Shown here: positions 27,426 through 37,103 of the stretch, in pieces
Layout: every line of letters begins with the position of its first letter
Position numbering within the stretch: position 1 is the first letter of the stretch
Assembly (NCBI RefSeq): GCF_001767295.1
Contig: NZ_CP014944.1
Coordinates: 496,001-560,000 of the forward strand
Source: Colwellia sp. PAMC 20917
GTDB taxonomy: Bacteria > Pseudomonadota > Gammaproteobacteria > Enterobacterales > Alteromonadaceae
DNA: 64,000 nt
Reading direction: 5' to 3'
The notes under the pieces: model-generated
Database searches by the model: none
What the model saw: only the letters and a program-made list of their open reading frames with translations
Told to the model about the DNA's origin: nothing
Translations under genes and position numbers: made by a program

Positions 27426-27935
27426 ATGCAATGCCCATGTGGTTCAAATATTAGTTTTCAGCAATGCTGCTGCTTATTAATAAACCAAGAGACCTGTGCA
27501 CAATCACCAGAGCAATTGATGCGCTCTCGCTATAGCGCCTATGCAACAGAGGCAGCTGATTATATTTATCAGACTTATGCTCAAGCTAGCAGAGCTTTAC
27601 AATCAATCGCTGATATATCAGCATGGGCCAAAGAAACCAAATGGTTAAAACTAACCATTAATGCTGCCAGTGATTATACCGAGCTTGATGATCAAAATGC
27701 TGTAAACGCTGACAATGAAGAGCAACACTTACCAACGGTTTGCTTTTCGGCTTACTACCAACATCAAGGTGAGTATTTTCTGATGAAGGAAACATCACGC
27801 TTTGTTGTGGAAAAGGGGCAATGGCGATATTTAGATGGTGAGGTCAGTAACAATGAAGCGCTGATAGCGCCAAAAAGAAACCAAGCTTGCTTTTGCGATA
27901 GTAATAAAAAATTTAAACAATGTTGTGGCCGGTAA
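27426..27935 (+). CDS. ychJ: YchJ-family protein with two SEC-C motifs
   Basis: 169 aa, typical of the UPF0225/YchJ family. An N-terminal zinc-binding SEC-C motif (CPCGSNISFQQCCC), a central NTF2-like domain (MRSRYSAYATEAADYIYQTY), and a C-terminal SEC-C motif (CFCDSNKKFKQCCGR). The two metal sites cap both ends of the chain. Function unknown. The 3' end, which carries the second SEC-C motif, has been copied several times just downstream. Confidence 0.93.
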   Translation: MQCPCGSNISFQQCCCLLINQETCAQSPEQLMRSRYSAYATEAADYIYQTYAQASRALQSIADISAWAKETKWLKLTINAASDYTELDDQNAVNADNEEQHLPTVCFSAYYQHQGEYFLMKETSRFVVEKGQWRYLDGEVSNNEALIAPKRNQACFCDSNKKFKQCCGR

Positions 27936-28250
27936 ATTCGACAATTAACAATCAAGTTTTCCCAAAAGAAACCAGCGAGGCTTTTATCATAGCAATAAAA
28001 ATTTAGACAATTCTGTGTTTGGTAAACTCAACAATTAACAATCATATCTCCTGCAAAATAAACCAGCGAGGCTTTTGTCATCGTAATAAAAAATGTAGAC
28101 AATGCTGTAGCCAGTTAACTCAACAATTAACAATCAAGTCTCCTGTAAAGGAAACCAGCGAGGCTTTTGTCATCGTAATAAAAAATGTAGACAATGCTGT
28201 AGCCAGCTAACTCAACAATTAACAATCAAGTTTAAACAATGATCAGGCCA
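27880..28250 (+). repeat. 91-bp tandem array derived from the ychJ 3' end
   Basis: The core ACCAGCGAGGCTTTTGTCAT recurs at 27971, 28062 and 28154; the parent copy is ychJ itself at 27880 (ACCAAGCTTGCTTTTGCGAT). Each unit then has TAATAAAAA, ACAAT.CTGT and AACTCAACAATTAACAATCA. The last two full copies are nearly identical and so recent, and a partial copy follows. The period is 91-92 bp, so the SEC-C codons shift frame with each unit; remnants such as FCHRNKKCRQCC can still be read. Confidence 0.9.
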
Positions 28251-28270
28251 GTAAACTGAAAAAGTTAACC

Positions 28271-28816
28271 TTATGCTATAGCATCAAGTAACGGCGCTTT
28301 AACGATAGTGTTATGCACGGCGTTAAGCCAACCTTTAGTATCAAATGCTAACCTTGAACTGTCGATTTCTTGTAGCGTATTATTCTTTTGTTGATTAAAT
28401 TTTTTCTGGCAATACAGCGAGGTATTATTTAATACTTCTTGTCTGATATGCTTTTTATCATCTCGAAAAGCAAGCGGTTTAGGCAACAAAGCATTTGATA
28501 AACGTAATTCTGCTAGGTTATTCTGCTGAATAAGTTCTGCTTGATCAAATATTGCCGTGCTGTGATTTTCATTCAGCGATAAAGGTGCTTTATCAGGAAG
28601 GTCAAACGCTTTACGTAAGCTTGCATCATTAGTCGTTTTAGTATCAACGACAGTTTTTGGCAAAGAAAATTGACTATGGCTAGGTACGTCATCACTTAAC
28701 ATTGCCAATAAGAGTGAAAAGTCAGCTCGTCGAGCACTGTGCACACTTACATTAAGTTGTTCACCTAATTGTAATTCGTGTACCAGAATTTGACTGTCAA
28801 CTGACTCTGTAAGCAA
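28271..28816 (-). CDS. VC2046/SO_2500-like hypothetical protein
   Basis: 181 aa. The N-terminal block HELQLGEQLNVSVHSARRADFSLLLAMLSDDV recalls a conserved family of uncharacterised proteins in Vibrio and Shewanella; the rest is less conserved and polar. No signal peptide or membrane segment. The start is a TTG because no ATG is available before an upstream in-frame stop. The convergent ychJ repeat array ends just beyond its stop codon. Function unknown. Confidence 0.6.
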   Translation of the reverse strand: MLTESVDSQILVHELQLGEQLNVSVHSARRADFSLLLAMLSDDVPSHSQFSLPKTVVDTKTTNDASLRKAFDLPDKAPLSLNENHSTAIFDQAELIQQNNLAELRLSNALLPKPLAFRDDKKHIRQEVLNNTSLYCQKKFNQQKNNTLQEIDSSRLAFDTKGWLNAVHNTIVKAPLLDAIA

Positions 28817-29020
28817 TGTACTTCAACTTTATTATTTTCTCTAAAGCTTATATCGGCAATCCTTTAATTTAGTTGAGTTTAATTTTTATTTATTTACACA
28901 TTTACCTATCTATTAAAAAGTTGAAGTTAATAAGTACCTAATTCACTTCACTAGCAATTAATAATAACCTTCTCTGATAACTTCTGGTAGCATGTGGAAA
29001 AAATCAATATCGAGTCTTTT

Positions 29021-29827
29021 ATGAAAATCATTAGCTTTAACATTAACGGCCTTCGCGCGCGTTTACACCAACTTCAAGCCATCATTGATAAGCACCAGCC
29101 TGATATTATTGGCTTACAAGAAATCAAAGTTCATAATGATGCTTTTCCCGTTGAAGCTGTTGAAGCTATGGGTTATCACGTTTATTTCCATGGTCAAAAA
29201 GCACATTATGGTGTGGCTATGTTATGTAAAAAAGCAGCCAACGTTGTTAAAATGGGCTTTGCTAGCGATACTGAAGAGTCTCAAAAACGTATGGTGATGA
29301 TTGAGACTACCAATGAACAAGGTGAAAAAGTAACGGTATTAAACGGTTATTTCCCGCAAGGCGATAACATCGCGCATGAAACAAAATATCCCTATAAGCG
29401 TCAATTTTATAAAGACTTGATGACCTATTTAAATGATAACCATACCCCAGATGAGCATGTTGTCATTATCGGAGATATTAATATTTCACCCGCTGATTTA
29501 GATATTGGTATTGGAGAGCCTAACCAAAAGCGTTGGTTAAAGACCGGCAAGTGTAGCTTTCAACCCGAAGAAAGAGAATGGCTTGCAACTTTAATGGCTT
29601 GGGGATTTAAAGATACGTTTAGAGAATTGCATCCAACAAAAGCGGAACGTTATTCTTGGTTTGACTATCGTTCTAAAGGTTTTGTTGATAATCGTGGTTT
29701 ACGCATTGATGTTGTTTTGGCAACGCACAAGATGGCGGCAACGTGTATCGAAGCCGATATTGATTACGAACTACGTGCTATTGAAAAACCTTCAGATCAC
29801 GCGCCGATTTGGTCTACTTTTAAGTAG
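29021..29827 (+). CDS. xthA: Exodeoxyribonuclease III
   Basis: 268 aa from the ATG at 29021, the same length as E. coli XthA; an earlier GTG would add nine unrelated residues. AP-endonuclease motifs are intact: [19 protein letters not shown] (metal-binding Glu), [13 protein letters not shown] and SDHAPIW with the catalytic Asp-His. It removes abasic sites and 3' blocks in base-excision repair. rlmA follows after 16 bp. Confidence 0.96.
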   Translation: MKIISFNINGLRARLHQLQAIIDKHQPDIIGLQEIKVHNDAFPVEAVEAMGYHVYFHGQKAHYGVAMLCKKAANVVKMGFASDTEESQKRMVMIETTNEQGEKVTVLNGYFPQGDNIAHETKYPYKRQFYKDLMTYLNDNHTPDEHVVIIGDINISPADLDIGIGEPNQKRWLKTGKCSFQPEEREWLATLMAWGFKDTFRELHPTKAERYSWFDYRSKGFVDNRGLRIDVVLATHKMAATCIEADIDYELRAIEKPSDHAPIWSTFK

Positions 29828-29843
29828 CTGTTGAGTAAATACT

Positions 29844-30659
29844 ATGTTCCTTGCTCAATACGTTTGCCCCATTTGTAAAAAATCATTAGTGTTAGCTAAC
29901 CAAAGCTATCGTTGTCAGAACAACCATAGCTTTGATGAAGCAAAAGAAGGTTATGTAAATTTATTGCCCGTTCAACATAAACATTCAAAAGACCCTGGTG
30001 ATAACAAAGCCATGGTTAACGCACGTCGTCAATTTCTAGATAAAGGCTTTTATCAACCGCTTGCTGATGAATTACAATCTCTATATCAACAATATGGTGA
30101 TTTAACAAAGCCTGTATTTGATGCTGGCTGTGGTGAAGGTTTTTACACTCAACAGTATGTAAAGCCTACCAACTGTGTATATGGTGTTGATATTGCAAAA
30201 AATGCGGTTAAAAATGCCGCTAAAAAATATAAAGATTGTCAATTTAGCGTTGCCACCTTGTCACAGTTGCCTTTTAGTGAAAACTACTTTTCTTGGATCA
30301 ACTCTATTTACGCACCAATTCTTGAAGAAGAATTCACTCGGGTATTAGCTATTAATGGCTATTTAGTTACAGTAACGCCGGCAAAAAATCATTTAATAGA
30401 ACTAAAAGCATTAATATACCGAACAGCGCAACAACATGATATGACTAAAAGTCCTATTGAAAATTTAACATTGATTGCACAAAAAGAAGTGAACTATGAG
30501 ATGAAATTTGCTGAAGGTGAAGATATTATTAACTTATTAGCAATGACCCCTTTTGCCTTTAAAACGACTGAAGCCTTACTTAACGATTTAAAAACAAGAA
30601 ATAATTTCACTTGCCAAGCTGATTTTTTGATACGTCTTTATAAAAAAACGGTCAATTAA
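29844..30659 (+). CDS. rlmA: 23S rRNA (guanine-N1)-methyltransferase RlmA
   Basis: 271 aa. The N-terminal zinc site is formed by CPIC and the Cys/His pair in YRCQNNHSFD; then KEGYVNLLPVQHK and DPGDNKAMVNARRQFLDKGFY, which are diagnostic for RlmA(I). The SAM-binding motif is FDAGCGEGFYT. It methylates G745 of 23S rRNA in E. coli. The 3' end overlaps a bidirectional hairpin. Confidence 0.93.
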   Translation: MFLAQYVCPICKKSLVLANQSYRCQNNHSFDEAKEGYVNLLPVQHKHSKDPGDNKAMVNARRQFLDKGFYQPLADELQSLYQQYGDLTKPVFDAGCGEGFYTQQYVKPTNCVYGVDIAKNAVKNAAKKYKDCQFSVATLSQLPFSENYFSWINSIYAPILEEEFTRVLAINGYLVTVTPAKNHLIELKALIYRTAQQHDMTKSPIENLTLIAQKEVNYEMKFAEGEDIINLLAMTPFAFKTTEALLNDLKTRNNFTCQADFLIRLYKKTVN

Positions 30660-30683
30660 CGTTTAACTCAACCGTTAAACGTT
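30658..30683. terminator. Bidirectional hairpin between rlmA and yfbV
   Basis: AACGTTTAAC / GTTAAACGTT, a perfect 10-bp stem with a 6-nt loop, lies across the two convergent stop codons and is followed by an A/T-rich run on both sides. Confidence 0.65.
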
Positions 30684-31114
30684 TAAAATTTAGAATTTTG
30701 TGACTGATGACTGATGTTAAGCAGTTTAGCTAAATCAATAAAACGTGGTTTGTGCAGTGATAACTTTATCGAACCACCCGCTTCGTTGACTCTAGCAACA
30801 CTTTCTTTGTACCACGAGGCGAGTGCCAGCGGTAAAAACTTATCGGCTTTGACGCCAAGCATTAACAATGCCTGTAGCGGAATACTTAAAATAAATAAGC
30901 TATAAACTAACGCTTGTGGTAATAATGTCATCGATCCTAGGTAAAGTTGCATAATAAAAGAAAACAACGCAATACCCGGTAAATAGCGAAAAGCCAAACG
31001 GCAAATTTGAACAGCTTGGTACTCGGCAAAATAATTACCTAACTCTGCTCGCTGCGGCCAAAGTCGCATATACTCTCGACCTAGCTTAATTAGTTCTACT
31101 AAACTCATATTCAT
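30683..31114 (-). CDS. yfbV: UPF0208 membrane protein YfbV
   Basis: About 143 aa from the ATG at 31114 (another ATG two codons later). Two hydrophobic segments (about 40-85) match YfbV topology, with the preceding LGREYMRLWPQRAEL and the following WYKESVARVNEAG. YfbV is an inner-membrane protein; its absence affects the Ter macrodomain in E. coli. Its divergent position beside ackA is the same as in E. coli. Confidence 0.85.
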   Translation of the reverse strand: MNMSLVELIKLGREYMRLWPQRAELGNYFAEYQAVQICRLAFRYLPGIALFSFIMQLYLGSMTLLPQALVYSLFILSIPLQALLMLGVKADKFLPLALASWYKESVARVNEAGGSIKLSLHKPRFIDLAKLLNISHQSQNSKF

Positions 31115-31235
31115 AAACGACACACTATAACAACGGTTATTTAAAAGATAGCACAAAGTTGTAACTAGTTTTAATCAAGTCTACCTAAAGTTAACTTCCT
31201 TAGTTCATATCAATATTTTAACGCTATATTTGGTC

Positions 31236-31241
31236 TATAAT
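31236..31241 (+). promoter_or_regulatory. Candidate -10 box for ackA-pta
   Basis: A consensus TATAAT lies 65 bp before the ackA start codon. No good -35 hexamer is visible at 16-18 bp spacing, so it could be activator-dependent. Supported by motif and position only. Confidence 0.35.
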
Positions 31242-31305
31242 CATTTCAATTAACGTATTGTAATAAAACAATTAACCACCTAATAAATGAGCATTAAATA
31301 AAACC

Positions 31306-32520
31306 ATGAAAAAAAATCTAATTTTAGTGTTAAATTGCGGTAGTTCATCCTTAAAATTTTCTTTAATTAAACCAGAAAACGGCGAAACATTACTATCAGG
31401 ACTCGCTGAGCGCTTATTATCCGAACAAGCAAGTATCAAGATTAACGTTAAGGGACAAAAAAAGCACACGGCTATACCTCATCCATTTGATCATCGAACA
31501 GCGATAATGGCTTTAGTTGACAGCTTGGTTTCACAACAATTAAATTTACAAATATGTGCCATAGGCCACCGCGTTGTCCATGGTGGTGAACACTATTGTA
31601 TGCCAACGTTAATTACTGATGAAGTAAAAAACACCATCAGTAACTTGTCTCAGCTTGCCCCATTACACAACCCAGCAAATTTGATGGGTATTAACGCCGC
31701 GGAAGCTGTTTTTACTGATGTGCCGCAAGTTGCCGTTTTTGACACAGCTTTTCACCAAACGATGCCAGAAAAAGCTTATATTTATGGTATTCCCTACGCT
31801 CTCTATCAAGAGCATGGTATTCGACGCTATGGTTTTCATGGTACAAGCCATTATTTTGTTGCACAACAAGCGACTAAAACCCTCGATAAAAGCATTAATG
31901 AAAGTAATTTTATCAGTGCTCACTTAGGCAATGGTTGCAGTGTTACAGCGATTAAAAATGGTAAGAGTGTCGATACTAGCTTAGGTTTAACACCGCTTGA
32001 AGGAGTGATGATGGGCACACGTAGCGGCGATGTTGATGCGGGTATTATTTTTCACCTAATCAATCAACTTGGTTATACCACAGCGCAAGTGAGCCATTTG
32101 TTACATAAAGAAAGCGGCCTATTAGGGGTTTCGGGGTTAAGCAACGATTGTCGTGAAATAGAAGAAGCTTGGTTAAAGGATAAAAATCCGCGAGCAAAGT
32201 TAGCATTAGATATATTTTGCTACCGTGTTGCAAAGTCAATTGCTTCTTTTACTGCCAGCTTAACATCAATCGATGCCTTAATATTTACCGGCGGTATTGG
32301 CGAAAATTCGACGCTAATTAGAGCCAATATAATTGACCAATTGAGCCTACTTAATTTCTTTGTTGCAACTGATAAGAATAATGCCTGCTGCTTTGGCAAG
32401 GCGGGTAATATCGGTACAGAAAACTCTCGTCCTATTTTAGTTATTCCAACAAATGAAGAGTGGGTTATTGCCGAGCAAACCTCACAACTTTTATTTAATA
32501 ACAGCTCAACTAAGGAATAA
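31306..32520 (+). CDS. ackA: Acetate kinase
   Basis: 404 aa. Motifs of the acetokinase family: NCGSSSLKFSL at the N-terminus, HRVVHGGE, FDTAFHQTMP, GFHGTSH and the glycine-rich HLGNGCSVTAI; FTGGIGENS near the C-terminus. It interconverts acetyl phosphate + ADP and acetate + ATP. pta follows after 4 bp, so the two form the overflow/acetate operon. Confidence 0.98.
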   Translation: MKKNLILVLNCGSSSLKFSLIKPENGETLLSGLAERLLSEQASIKINVKGQKKHTAIPHPFDHRTAIMALVDSLVSQQLNLQICAIGHRVVHGGEHYCMPTLITDEVKNTISNLSQLAPLHNPANLMGINAAEAVFTDVPQVAVFDTAFHQTMPEKAYIYGIPYALYQEHGIRRYGFHGTSHYFVAQQATKTLDKSINESNFISAHLGNGCSVTAIKNGKSVDTSLGLTPLEGVMMGTRSGDVDAGIIFHLINQLGYTTAQVSHLLHKESGLLGVSGLSNDCREIEEAWLKDKNPRAKLALDIFCYRVAKSIASFTASLTSIDALIFTGGIGENSTLIRANIIDQLSLLNFFVATDKNNACCFGKAGNIGTENSRPILVIPTNEEWVIAEQTSQLLFNNSSTKE

Positions 32521-32524
32521 AGTC

Positions 32525-34648
32525 ATGTCACATAGAATCATGTTGATCCCAGTAGGTTTTGGCGTTGGACTTAGCAGTGTTGTGCAAGGCTTACTTCATG
32601 CGTGTCAGCAAAAAGGTATAAATGTCGGCCATTTTAAACCAATAAGTCAACCCGCTCGTCGTTTATTAGCTCACAAAAATAATACGGTTCAAAGTAAGCT
32701 CAATACTCCAAATTTAGGGACTTCGGTATCATTAGCTTATGTTGAACAACAAATGGGCGATGGCAAGCATGATATTGTTTTAGAAAAGATTGTTGGAGAT
32801 TTTAATCAATTTGAAAAACAACATGATGTGGTGATTATTGAAGGACTGATACCAACGACACGCCAACCTTACGCGGGCAGAATCAACCGAGATGTTGCTC
32901 AAGCCCTGTCAGCAGATATTGTCTTGGTGGCAGCGCCCGATAACGATAGCGCTGAAGAGTTTGAGGACCGTTTAGAAGTTAGTGCGGAAACTTTTGGCGG
33001 AATAAAAAACAAACGCCTTATTGGTTGTATTATTAATAAGATTAATAGTCCCGACAAAGATGAGTATGGATTACTGCCTCGTGAAAGTGATTTTAATAGT
33101 GAGTTCGATCTTGCTACGCTAATTAATTTATCGATATTTAAAAATCGTCATTTTGACTTGTTAGGTACTGTCTTATGGGAAATGGACTTAATCGCGCCAC
33201 GGGTCATGGATATTTGCAATTATCTCAATGCTGAAGTGTTAAATGCAGGTGATATGTCGCATCGCCGTATCCGCAGTATCAGTTTTTGTGCACGCAGCGT
33301 TGGCAATTTAATGAGCCATTTGCAACCAAGTCGATTAATTGTTACTCCTGGGGACCGAACCGACATTATTATCGCCACTTGTTTGTCGGCCTTAAATGGT
33401 ACAAAAGTGGGGGCATTATTATTGACTAATGGCTATAAACCCAACGAACAAGTAATGACACTTTGTCAACAAGCTTTAGACGCTGGCCTACCCGTTCTTT
33501 CTGTGCCTTGGGATACTTGGCAAACGTCTCGTCATTTAATGAACTACAACCCAGAAACCCCTGCCGATGATATTCAACGTCATGAAAAAGTAAGAGAATA
33601 TATCGCTGATAACTTGTCTGCGAATTGGTTACAGCAACTGTCTGAAAATGTCGCACAAAGTAGCCAAATGTCTCCACCAGCATTTAGGCATAAGCTCACG
33701 GAACTTGCTCGTAGTGCAAATAAACTGATTGTTTTACCAGAAGGCACAGATATTAGAACCATTAAGGCTGCTGCAATATGTGTTGAACGTGGCATTGCTC
33801 GTTGTCAGTTACTGGGCGATAAAGAAAGTATTTTATTGATTGCAGAGCAACAAGGTATTCAATTACCAAGAGGACTATTAATTACCGACCCCAACTTAAT
33901 TCGAGACCACTACATTGCTCCTTTAGTTGAGTTGAGAAAACATAAAGGATTAACCGAAGTGGTCGCAAAACAAGAACTACAAGACAACGTGGTCTTAGCA
34001 ACAATGATGTTGCAACTCGGTGAAGTGGACGGTTTAGTCTCTGGGGCTATTAATACCACTGCAAATACGATTCGCCCTGCCCTGCAATTAATTAAAACGG
34101 CTGAAGGAAGTTCATTAGTTTCATCTGTTTTCTTTATGTTATTACCTGAGCAAGTTCTAGTATATGGTGATTGTGCAATAAACCCTGAGCCCACTGCGGA
34201 ACAACTCTCTGAGATAGCGATACAATCTGCCGACTCAGCAATAAAGTTTGGCATTGACCCTAAGGTAGCCATGATAAGTTACAGCACGGGCAGTTCGGGG
34301 GTTGGTGCCGATGTAGAAAAAGTAGCAAAAGCAACCAAACTCGCGCAAGCAAAACGACCTGATTTGATCATCGATGGACCGCTGCAATATGATGCCGCCA
34401 TTATGGAAAATGTTGCCAAGAAAAAAGCGCCTAACAGCCCTGTTGCGGGTAAAGCCAATGTCTTCATCTTTCCTGATTTAAATACCGGTAATACCACCTA
34501 CAAAGCGGTACAACGTTCTGCACACTTAGTCAGTATTGGGCCAATGTTACAAGGCATGCGAAAACCGGTTAACGACCTTTCCCGTGGTGCTTTAGTCGAT
34601 GATATCGTCTATACAATTGCCTTAACAGCCATTCAGGCAAAAGTATAG
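32525..34648 (+). CDS. pta: Phosphate acetyltransferase
   Basis: 707 aa, the long gammaproteobacterial form. N-terminal P-loop-like regulatory domain (LIPVGFGVGLSSVVQGL), a central DRTGG domain (about 215-330) and C-terminal PTA_PTB catalytic domain beginning near residue 385 (VLPEGTDIRTIKAA, GLVSGAINTTANT, SYSTGSSG). It converts acetyl-CoA and phosphate to acetyl phosphate. The ATG at 32525 is used; an upstream in-frame extension would overlap ackA. Confidence 0.98.
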   Translation: MSHRIMLIPVGFGVGLSSVVQGLLHACQQKGINVGHFKPISQPARRLLAHKNNTVQSKLNTPNLGTSVSLAYVEQQMGDGKHDIVLEKIVGDFNQFEKQHDVVIIEGLIPTTRQPYAGRINRDVAQALSADIVLVAAPDNDSAEEFEDRLEVSAETFGGIKNKRLIGCIINKINSPDKDEYGLLPRESDFNSEFDLATLINLSIFKNRHFDLLGTVLWEMDLIAPRVMDICNYLNAEVLNAGDMSHRRIRSISFCARSVGNLMSHLQPSRLIVTPGDRTDIIIATCLSALNGTKVGALLLTNGYKPNEQVMTLCQQALDAGLPVLSVPWDTWQTSRHLMNYNPETPADDIQRHEKVREYIADNLSANWLQQLSENVAQSSQMSPPAFRHKLTELARSANKLIVLPEGTDIRTIKAAAICVERGIARCQLLGDKESILLIAEQQGIQLPRGLLITDPNLIRDHYIAPLVELRKHKGLTEVVAKQELQDNVVLATMMLQLGEVDGLVSGAINTTANTIRPALQLIKTAEGSSLVSSVFFMLLPEQVLVYGDCAINPEPTAEQLSEIAIQSADSAIKFGIDPKVAMISYSTGSSGVGADVEKVAKATKLAQAKRPDLIIDGPLQYDAAIMENVAKKKAPNSPVAGKANVFIFPDLNTGNTTYKAVQRSAHLVSIGPMLQGMRKPVNDLSRGALVDDIVYTIALTAIQAKV

Positions 34649-34655
34649 TTTACTC

Positions 34656-34695
34656 AGCTAAAAGGTTAGTTTATTAACCTTTTAGCTTATATTTT
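34656..34695 (+). terminator. Intrinsic terminator of ackA-pta
   Basis: AGCTAAAAGGTTA pairs with TAACCTTTTAGCT (13 bp, 6-nt loop), followed by TATATTTTTATT. It begins 8 bp after the pta stop codon. Confidence 0.85.
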
Positions 34696-34829
34696 TATTG
34701 GCTTGAGACTGCTTTTATATACAGTTGACTATTTTAATAACTATTTATAATTCAATCAATTTTTAGCCACTAGACAAAAAACAACCAGCTAAAATTAACC
34801 TTTAAAAACATAAAGATAACCATTAAAGC

Positions 34830-34883
34830 AATAGTTACCCACAATGATACCCACAGCTTTTGTGGATATCATTAATAACTATT
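34830..34883. promoter_or_regulatory. Long imperfect hairpin with DnaA-box-like nonamers
   Basis: Nested inverted repeats AATAGTT/AACTATT, AATGATA/TATCATT and CCACA/TGTGG close on a 5-nt loop. The same DNA contains TTACCCACA (34835), ATACCCACA (34847) and, on the other strand, ATATCCACA (34861-34869), each close to the DnaA box TTATNCACA. It could be a DnaA-binding cluster or an RNA structure. It is about 315 bp before the ACT-domain gene. Confidence 0.4.
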
Positions 34884-35195
34884 GATGAGGATTTAACAGG
34901 TTAACCAGCAAGAATACATTAACTTTTCCACGTTTGATGCTGTTTTTATAAATAACAAGTTATTATTGCCATAAAATACAATAAAATCTAAATAAACATC
35001 ATATTATTTATCTATTATCAAACGAGGGGGGAGTCGCGAGACAAGATCAAGTAAACTTTCGTTATCTTATTAATATCTGCTGTTTACTGCTAAAGAAAAG
35101 CATTGACGATACTTAATCTCTTTAAGATAACTATCCTTGCTTTAACAATTAGCCAGTAAACGCTATAGTGACCTTTTTCCTAATGGTCACGTTCA

Positions 35196-35576
35196 ATGAG
35201 CACTCTTACCCTCAAATTACTTGAAGAAACGTTTGCTATTCATAGTTTAGCCAGCGATATCGAAATACCAAAAGCGGTGTTTGATGCACCAATCTTTTTT
35301 ATTGCAAAAACCTATGAAGAAACATCCATTGTATTACCTCAAAGTATCAACATTGTTAGTGATGAAGTTGAAAAAGACTGGCAAGCACTTGAAGTTGTCG
35401 GCCCATTGGATTTTACGCTAACGGGTATTTTATCAAAAATATCAACAATTTTAGCCAATGAAAAAATCAGTATTTTTGCTATATCTACTTTTGATACTGA
35501 TTATATTTTAGTAAAATCAAATAATGTATCTCTAGCAACCACTGCATTGATATCTAATGATTACCAAATAATTTAG
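35196..35576 (+). CDS. ACT-domain protein
   Basis: 126 aa. The C-terminal half is an ACT domain of the CASTOR-like type (VVGPLDFTLTGILSKISTILANEKISIFAISTFDTDYILVK shortened here to its core features: the small-molecule-binding loop and the DTDY strand). The N-terminal half is a related beta-alpha unit. Such proteins bind amino acids or other small effectors. It lies 14 bp before the yffB-dapE pair, which fits a sensor of an amino acid such as lysine, but that is inference. Confidence 0.8.
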   Translation: MSTLTLKLLEETFAIHSLASDIEIPKAVFDAPIFFIAKTYEETSIVLPQSINIVSDEVEKDWQALEVVGPLDFTLTGILSKISTILANEKISIFAISTFDTDYILVKSNNVSLATTALISNDYQII

Positions 35577-35590
35577 TTTAAGGGATTTTC

Positions 35591-35938
35591 ATGACCACTA
35601 TTTACGGCATAAATAATTGCGATAGTACTGTAAAAGCGACAAAATGGCTTGATAAGCAAGATATTGAGTACACTTTTTTTGATTTTAAGAAACAACCATT
35701 AACGCCTGAGTTACTCAATGAATTTCTCAGCAACAGCTCTTGGGAAGTTTTACTCAATAAACGTAGTACCACTTTTAGAAACCTACCCGAAGCGATTAAG
35801 AGCAATTTAACTGATGATGTTATTTTCCAAGCAGTTTTGGCTCAACCGACCTTACTCAAAAGACCTTTAATCGCTCACAACAACGCTTTTGAAGTGGGTT
35901 TTAAAGAGCCAGTATATAAAACACTATTTTTATCATGA
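35591..35938 (+). CDS. yffB: ArsC/Spx-family reductase-like protein YffB
   Basis: 115 aa, thioredoxin-fold ArsC-like protein. The N-terminal [17 protein letters not shown] carries the single conserved Cys; [14 protein letters not shown] and the late [10 protein letters not shown] follow. E. coli YffB binds glutathione and lies next to dapE, as here: the stop and the dapE start overlap (ATGA). Real arsenate reduction is unlikely. Confidence 0.92.
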   Translation: MTTIYGINNCDSTVKATKWLDKQDIEYTFFDFKKQPLTPELLNEFLSNSSWEVLLNKRSTTFRNLPEAIKSNLTDDVIFQAVLAQPTLLKRPLIAHNNAFEVGFKEPVYKTLFLS

Positions 35939-37098
35939 GTAACTTAAAGACAGAACATGACGTTATCATGTTAGCGAAAGATTTAATTGCCCGCCCGTCA
36001 GTAACCCCTGAAGATTTTGGTTGTCAAAAAATGATGTCAGAGCGTCTAGGCGTTTTGGGATTTAACAATGAAACTATGGTTTTCGAAGATACGACCAATC
36101 TCTGGTCAAGACGCGGCACGACTGAGCCAGTATTTTGCTTTGCCGGTCATACTGATGTTGTTCCTGCAGGTAACTTAGCGCTTTGGCATACTCCCCCTTT
36201 TGAGCCAACCATTATTGATGGCATGTTGTACGGGCGTGGTGCTGCAGATATGAAAGGCAGTTTAGCCGCAATGCTAATTGCTACAGCACGCTTTGTAAAT
36301 GATCATCCCGACCATAAGGGCTCAATAGCTTACCTTATTACTAGTGATGAAGAAGGGCCTTTTATCAATGGCACCACGCGTGTTATCGATACCCTTGAAG
36401 CTCGTCATGAGAAAATTAACTATTGTATTGTTGGTGAGCCAACCAGCTCAGATAGGGTCGGTGATATCGTTAAAAATGGTCGCCGCGGCTCTATCTCTGG
36501 TGAACTAATCATTCACGGTAAACAAGGCCATGTTGCCTACCCTGATCATGTAAAAAACCCTATCCATTTAGCTATGCCTGCTTTAGCCGAACTTAGTCAA
36601 ATGCACTGGGATAACGGTAATGCTTATTTTCCTAAAACGAGTTTTCAGTTATCAAACATCGAGTCGGGAACTGGCGCAACTAATGTTGTACCTGGCCATT
36701 TAACCGCATGGTTTAATTTACGTTTTAGTACCGAATTAAATTTTCAAAATATCATCGATAAAATTGATGCTGTCCTTATTAAACATCAATTAACCTATGA
36801 AATTAAATGGACATTTAATGGTAAGCCGTTTATTACTGAACCTGGCACTTTGCTTGACTCTGCGGTAAAAGCTATAAAGACAGTCACCAATATTGATGCT
36901 GAATTATCAACGTCTGGTGGCACTTCAGATGGCCGTTTTATTGCCCCTACAGGTGCACAAGTGATTGAACTTGGACCGTGCAATGCCACAATTCATCAAG
37001 TCAACGAGAGTGTCAGCTGTAATGATTTAATTTTACTTACTGATATTTATTATCATACACTGGTTAATGCACTCACTGACCCAACAACCACAGCTTAA
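35935..37098 (+). CDS. dapE: Succinyl-diaminopimelate desuccinylase
   Basis: 387 aa M20 di-zinc hydrolase. Metal ligands are recognisable in [11 protein letters not shown] (His, Asp), GRGAADMKG (Asp), [11 protein letters not shown] (Glu-Glu), VGEPTSSD and the C-terminal IHQVNES (His). It cleaves N-succinyl-LL-diaminopimelate in lysine and peptidoglycan biosynthesis. The N-terminus has about ten residues more than E. coli DapE. Coupled to yffB upstream and 5 bp from the M15 peptidase gene. Confidence 0.97.
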   Translation: MSNLKTEHDVIMLAKDLIARPSVTPEDFGCQKMMSERLGVLGFNNETMVFEDTTNLWSRRGTTEPVFCFAGHTDVVPAGNLALWHTPPFEPTIIDGMLYGRGAADMKGSLAAMLIATARFVNDHPDHKGSIAYLITSDEEGPFINGTTRVIDTLEARHEKINYCIVGEPTSSDRVGDIVKNGRRGSISGELIIHGKQGHVAYPDHVKNPIHLAMPALAELSQMHWDNGNAYFPKTSFQLSNIESGTGATNVVPGHLTAWFNLRFSTELNFQNIIDKIDAVLIKHQLTYEIKWTFNGKPFITEPGTLLDSAVKAIKTVTNIDAELSTSGGTSDGRFIAPTGAQVIELGPCNATIHQVNESVSCNDLILLTDIYYHTLVNALTDPTTTA

Positions 37099-37103
37099 CT
37101 TTA

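Larger units (their letters stand above)
34649..35195. other. 547-bp gene-free region with long hairpin and DnaA-box-like sites
   Basis: No gene is supported here. It starts with the pta terminator, then holds the structured element at 34830-34883 with three DnaA-box-like nonamers. A short GC-rich patch, CGAGGGGGGAGTCGCGAG, lies near 35024 in otherwise very AT-rich DNA, followed by a 7-bp inverted repeat (AGTAAAC/GTTTACT). A small RNA or regulatory site is possible. Confidence 0.5.

Noticed and set aside
28019-28210. 63-codon plus-strand frame with FCHRNKKCRQCC.
   Set aside because: It spans two tandem repeat units in different frames; it is a by-product of the duplication, without a ribosome site.
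27880-28250. Possible CRISPR-like array.
   Set aside because: The units are 91 bp and directly abut, are derived from the ychJ 3' end, and have no unique spacers or cas genes nearby.
35020-35060. GC-rich patch resembling part of a structural RNA.
   Set aside because: No tRNA cloverleaf or known RNA pattern can be folded from it; too short to call.
35591-35938. Arsenate resistance locus based on ArsC-like proteins here and at 45615.
   Set aside because: Both lie in their conserved housekeeping contexts (before dapE, after bepA), with no arsR or arsB; arsenic resistance is not supported.
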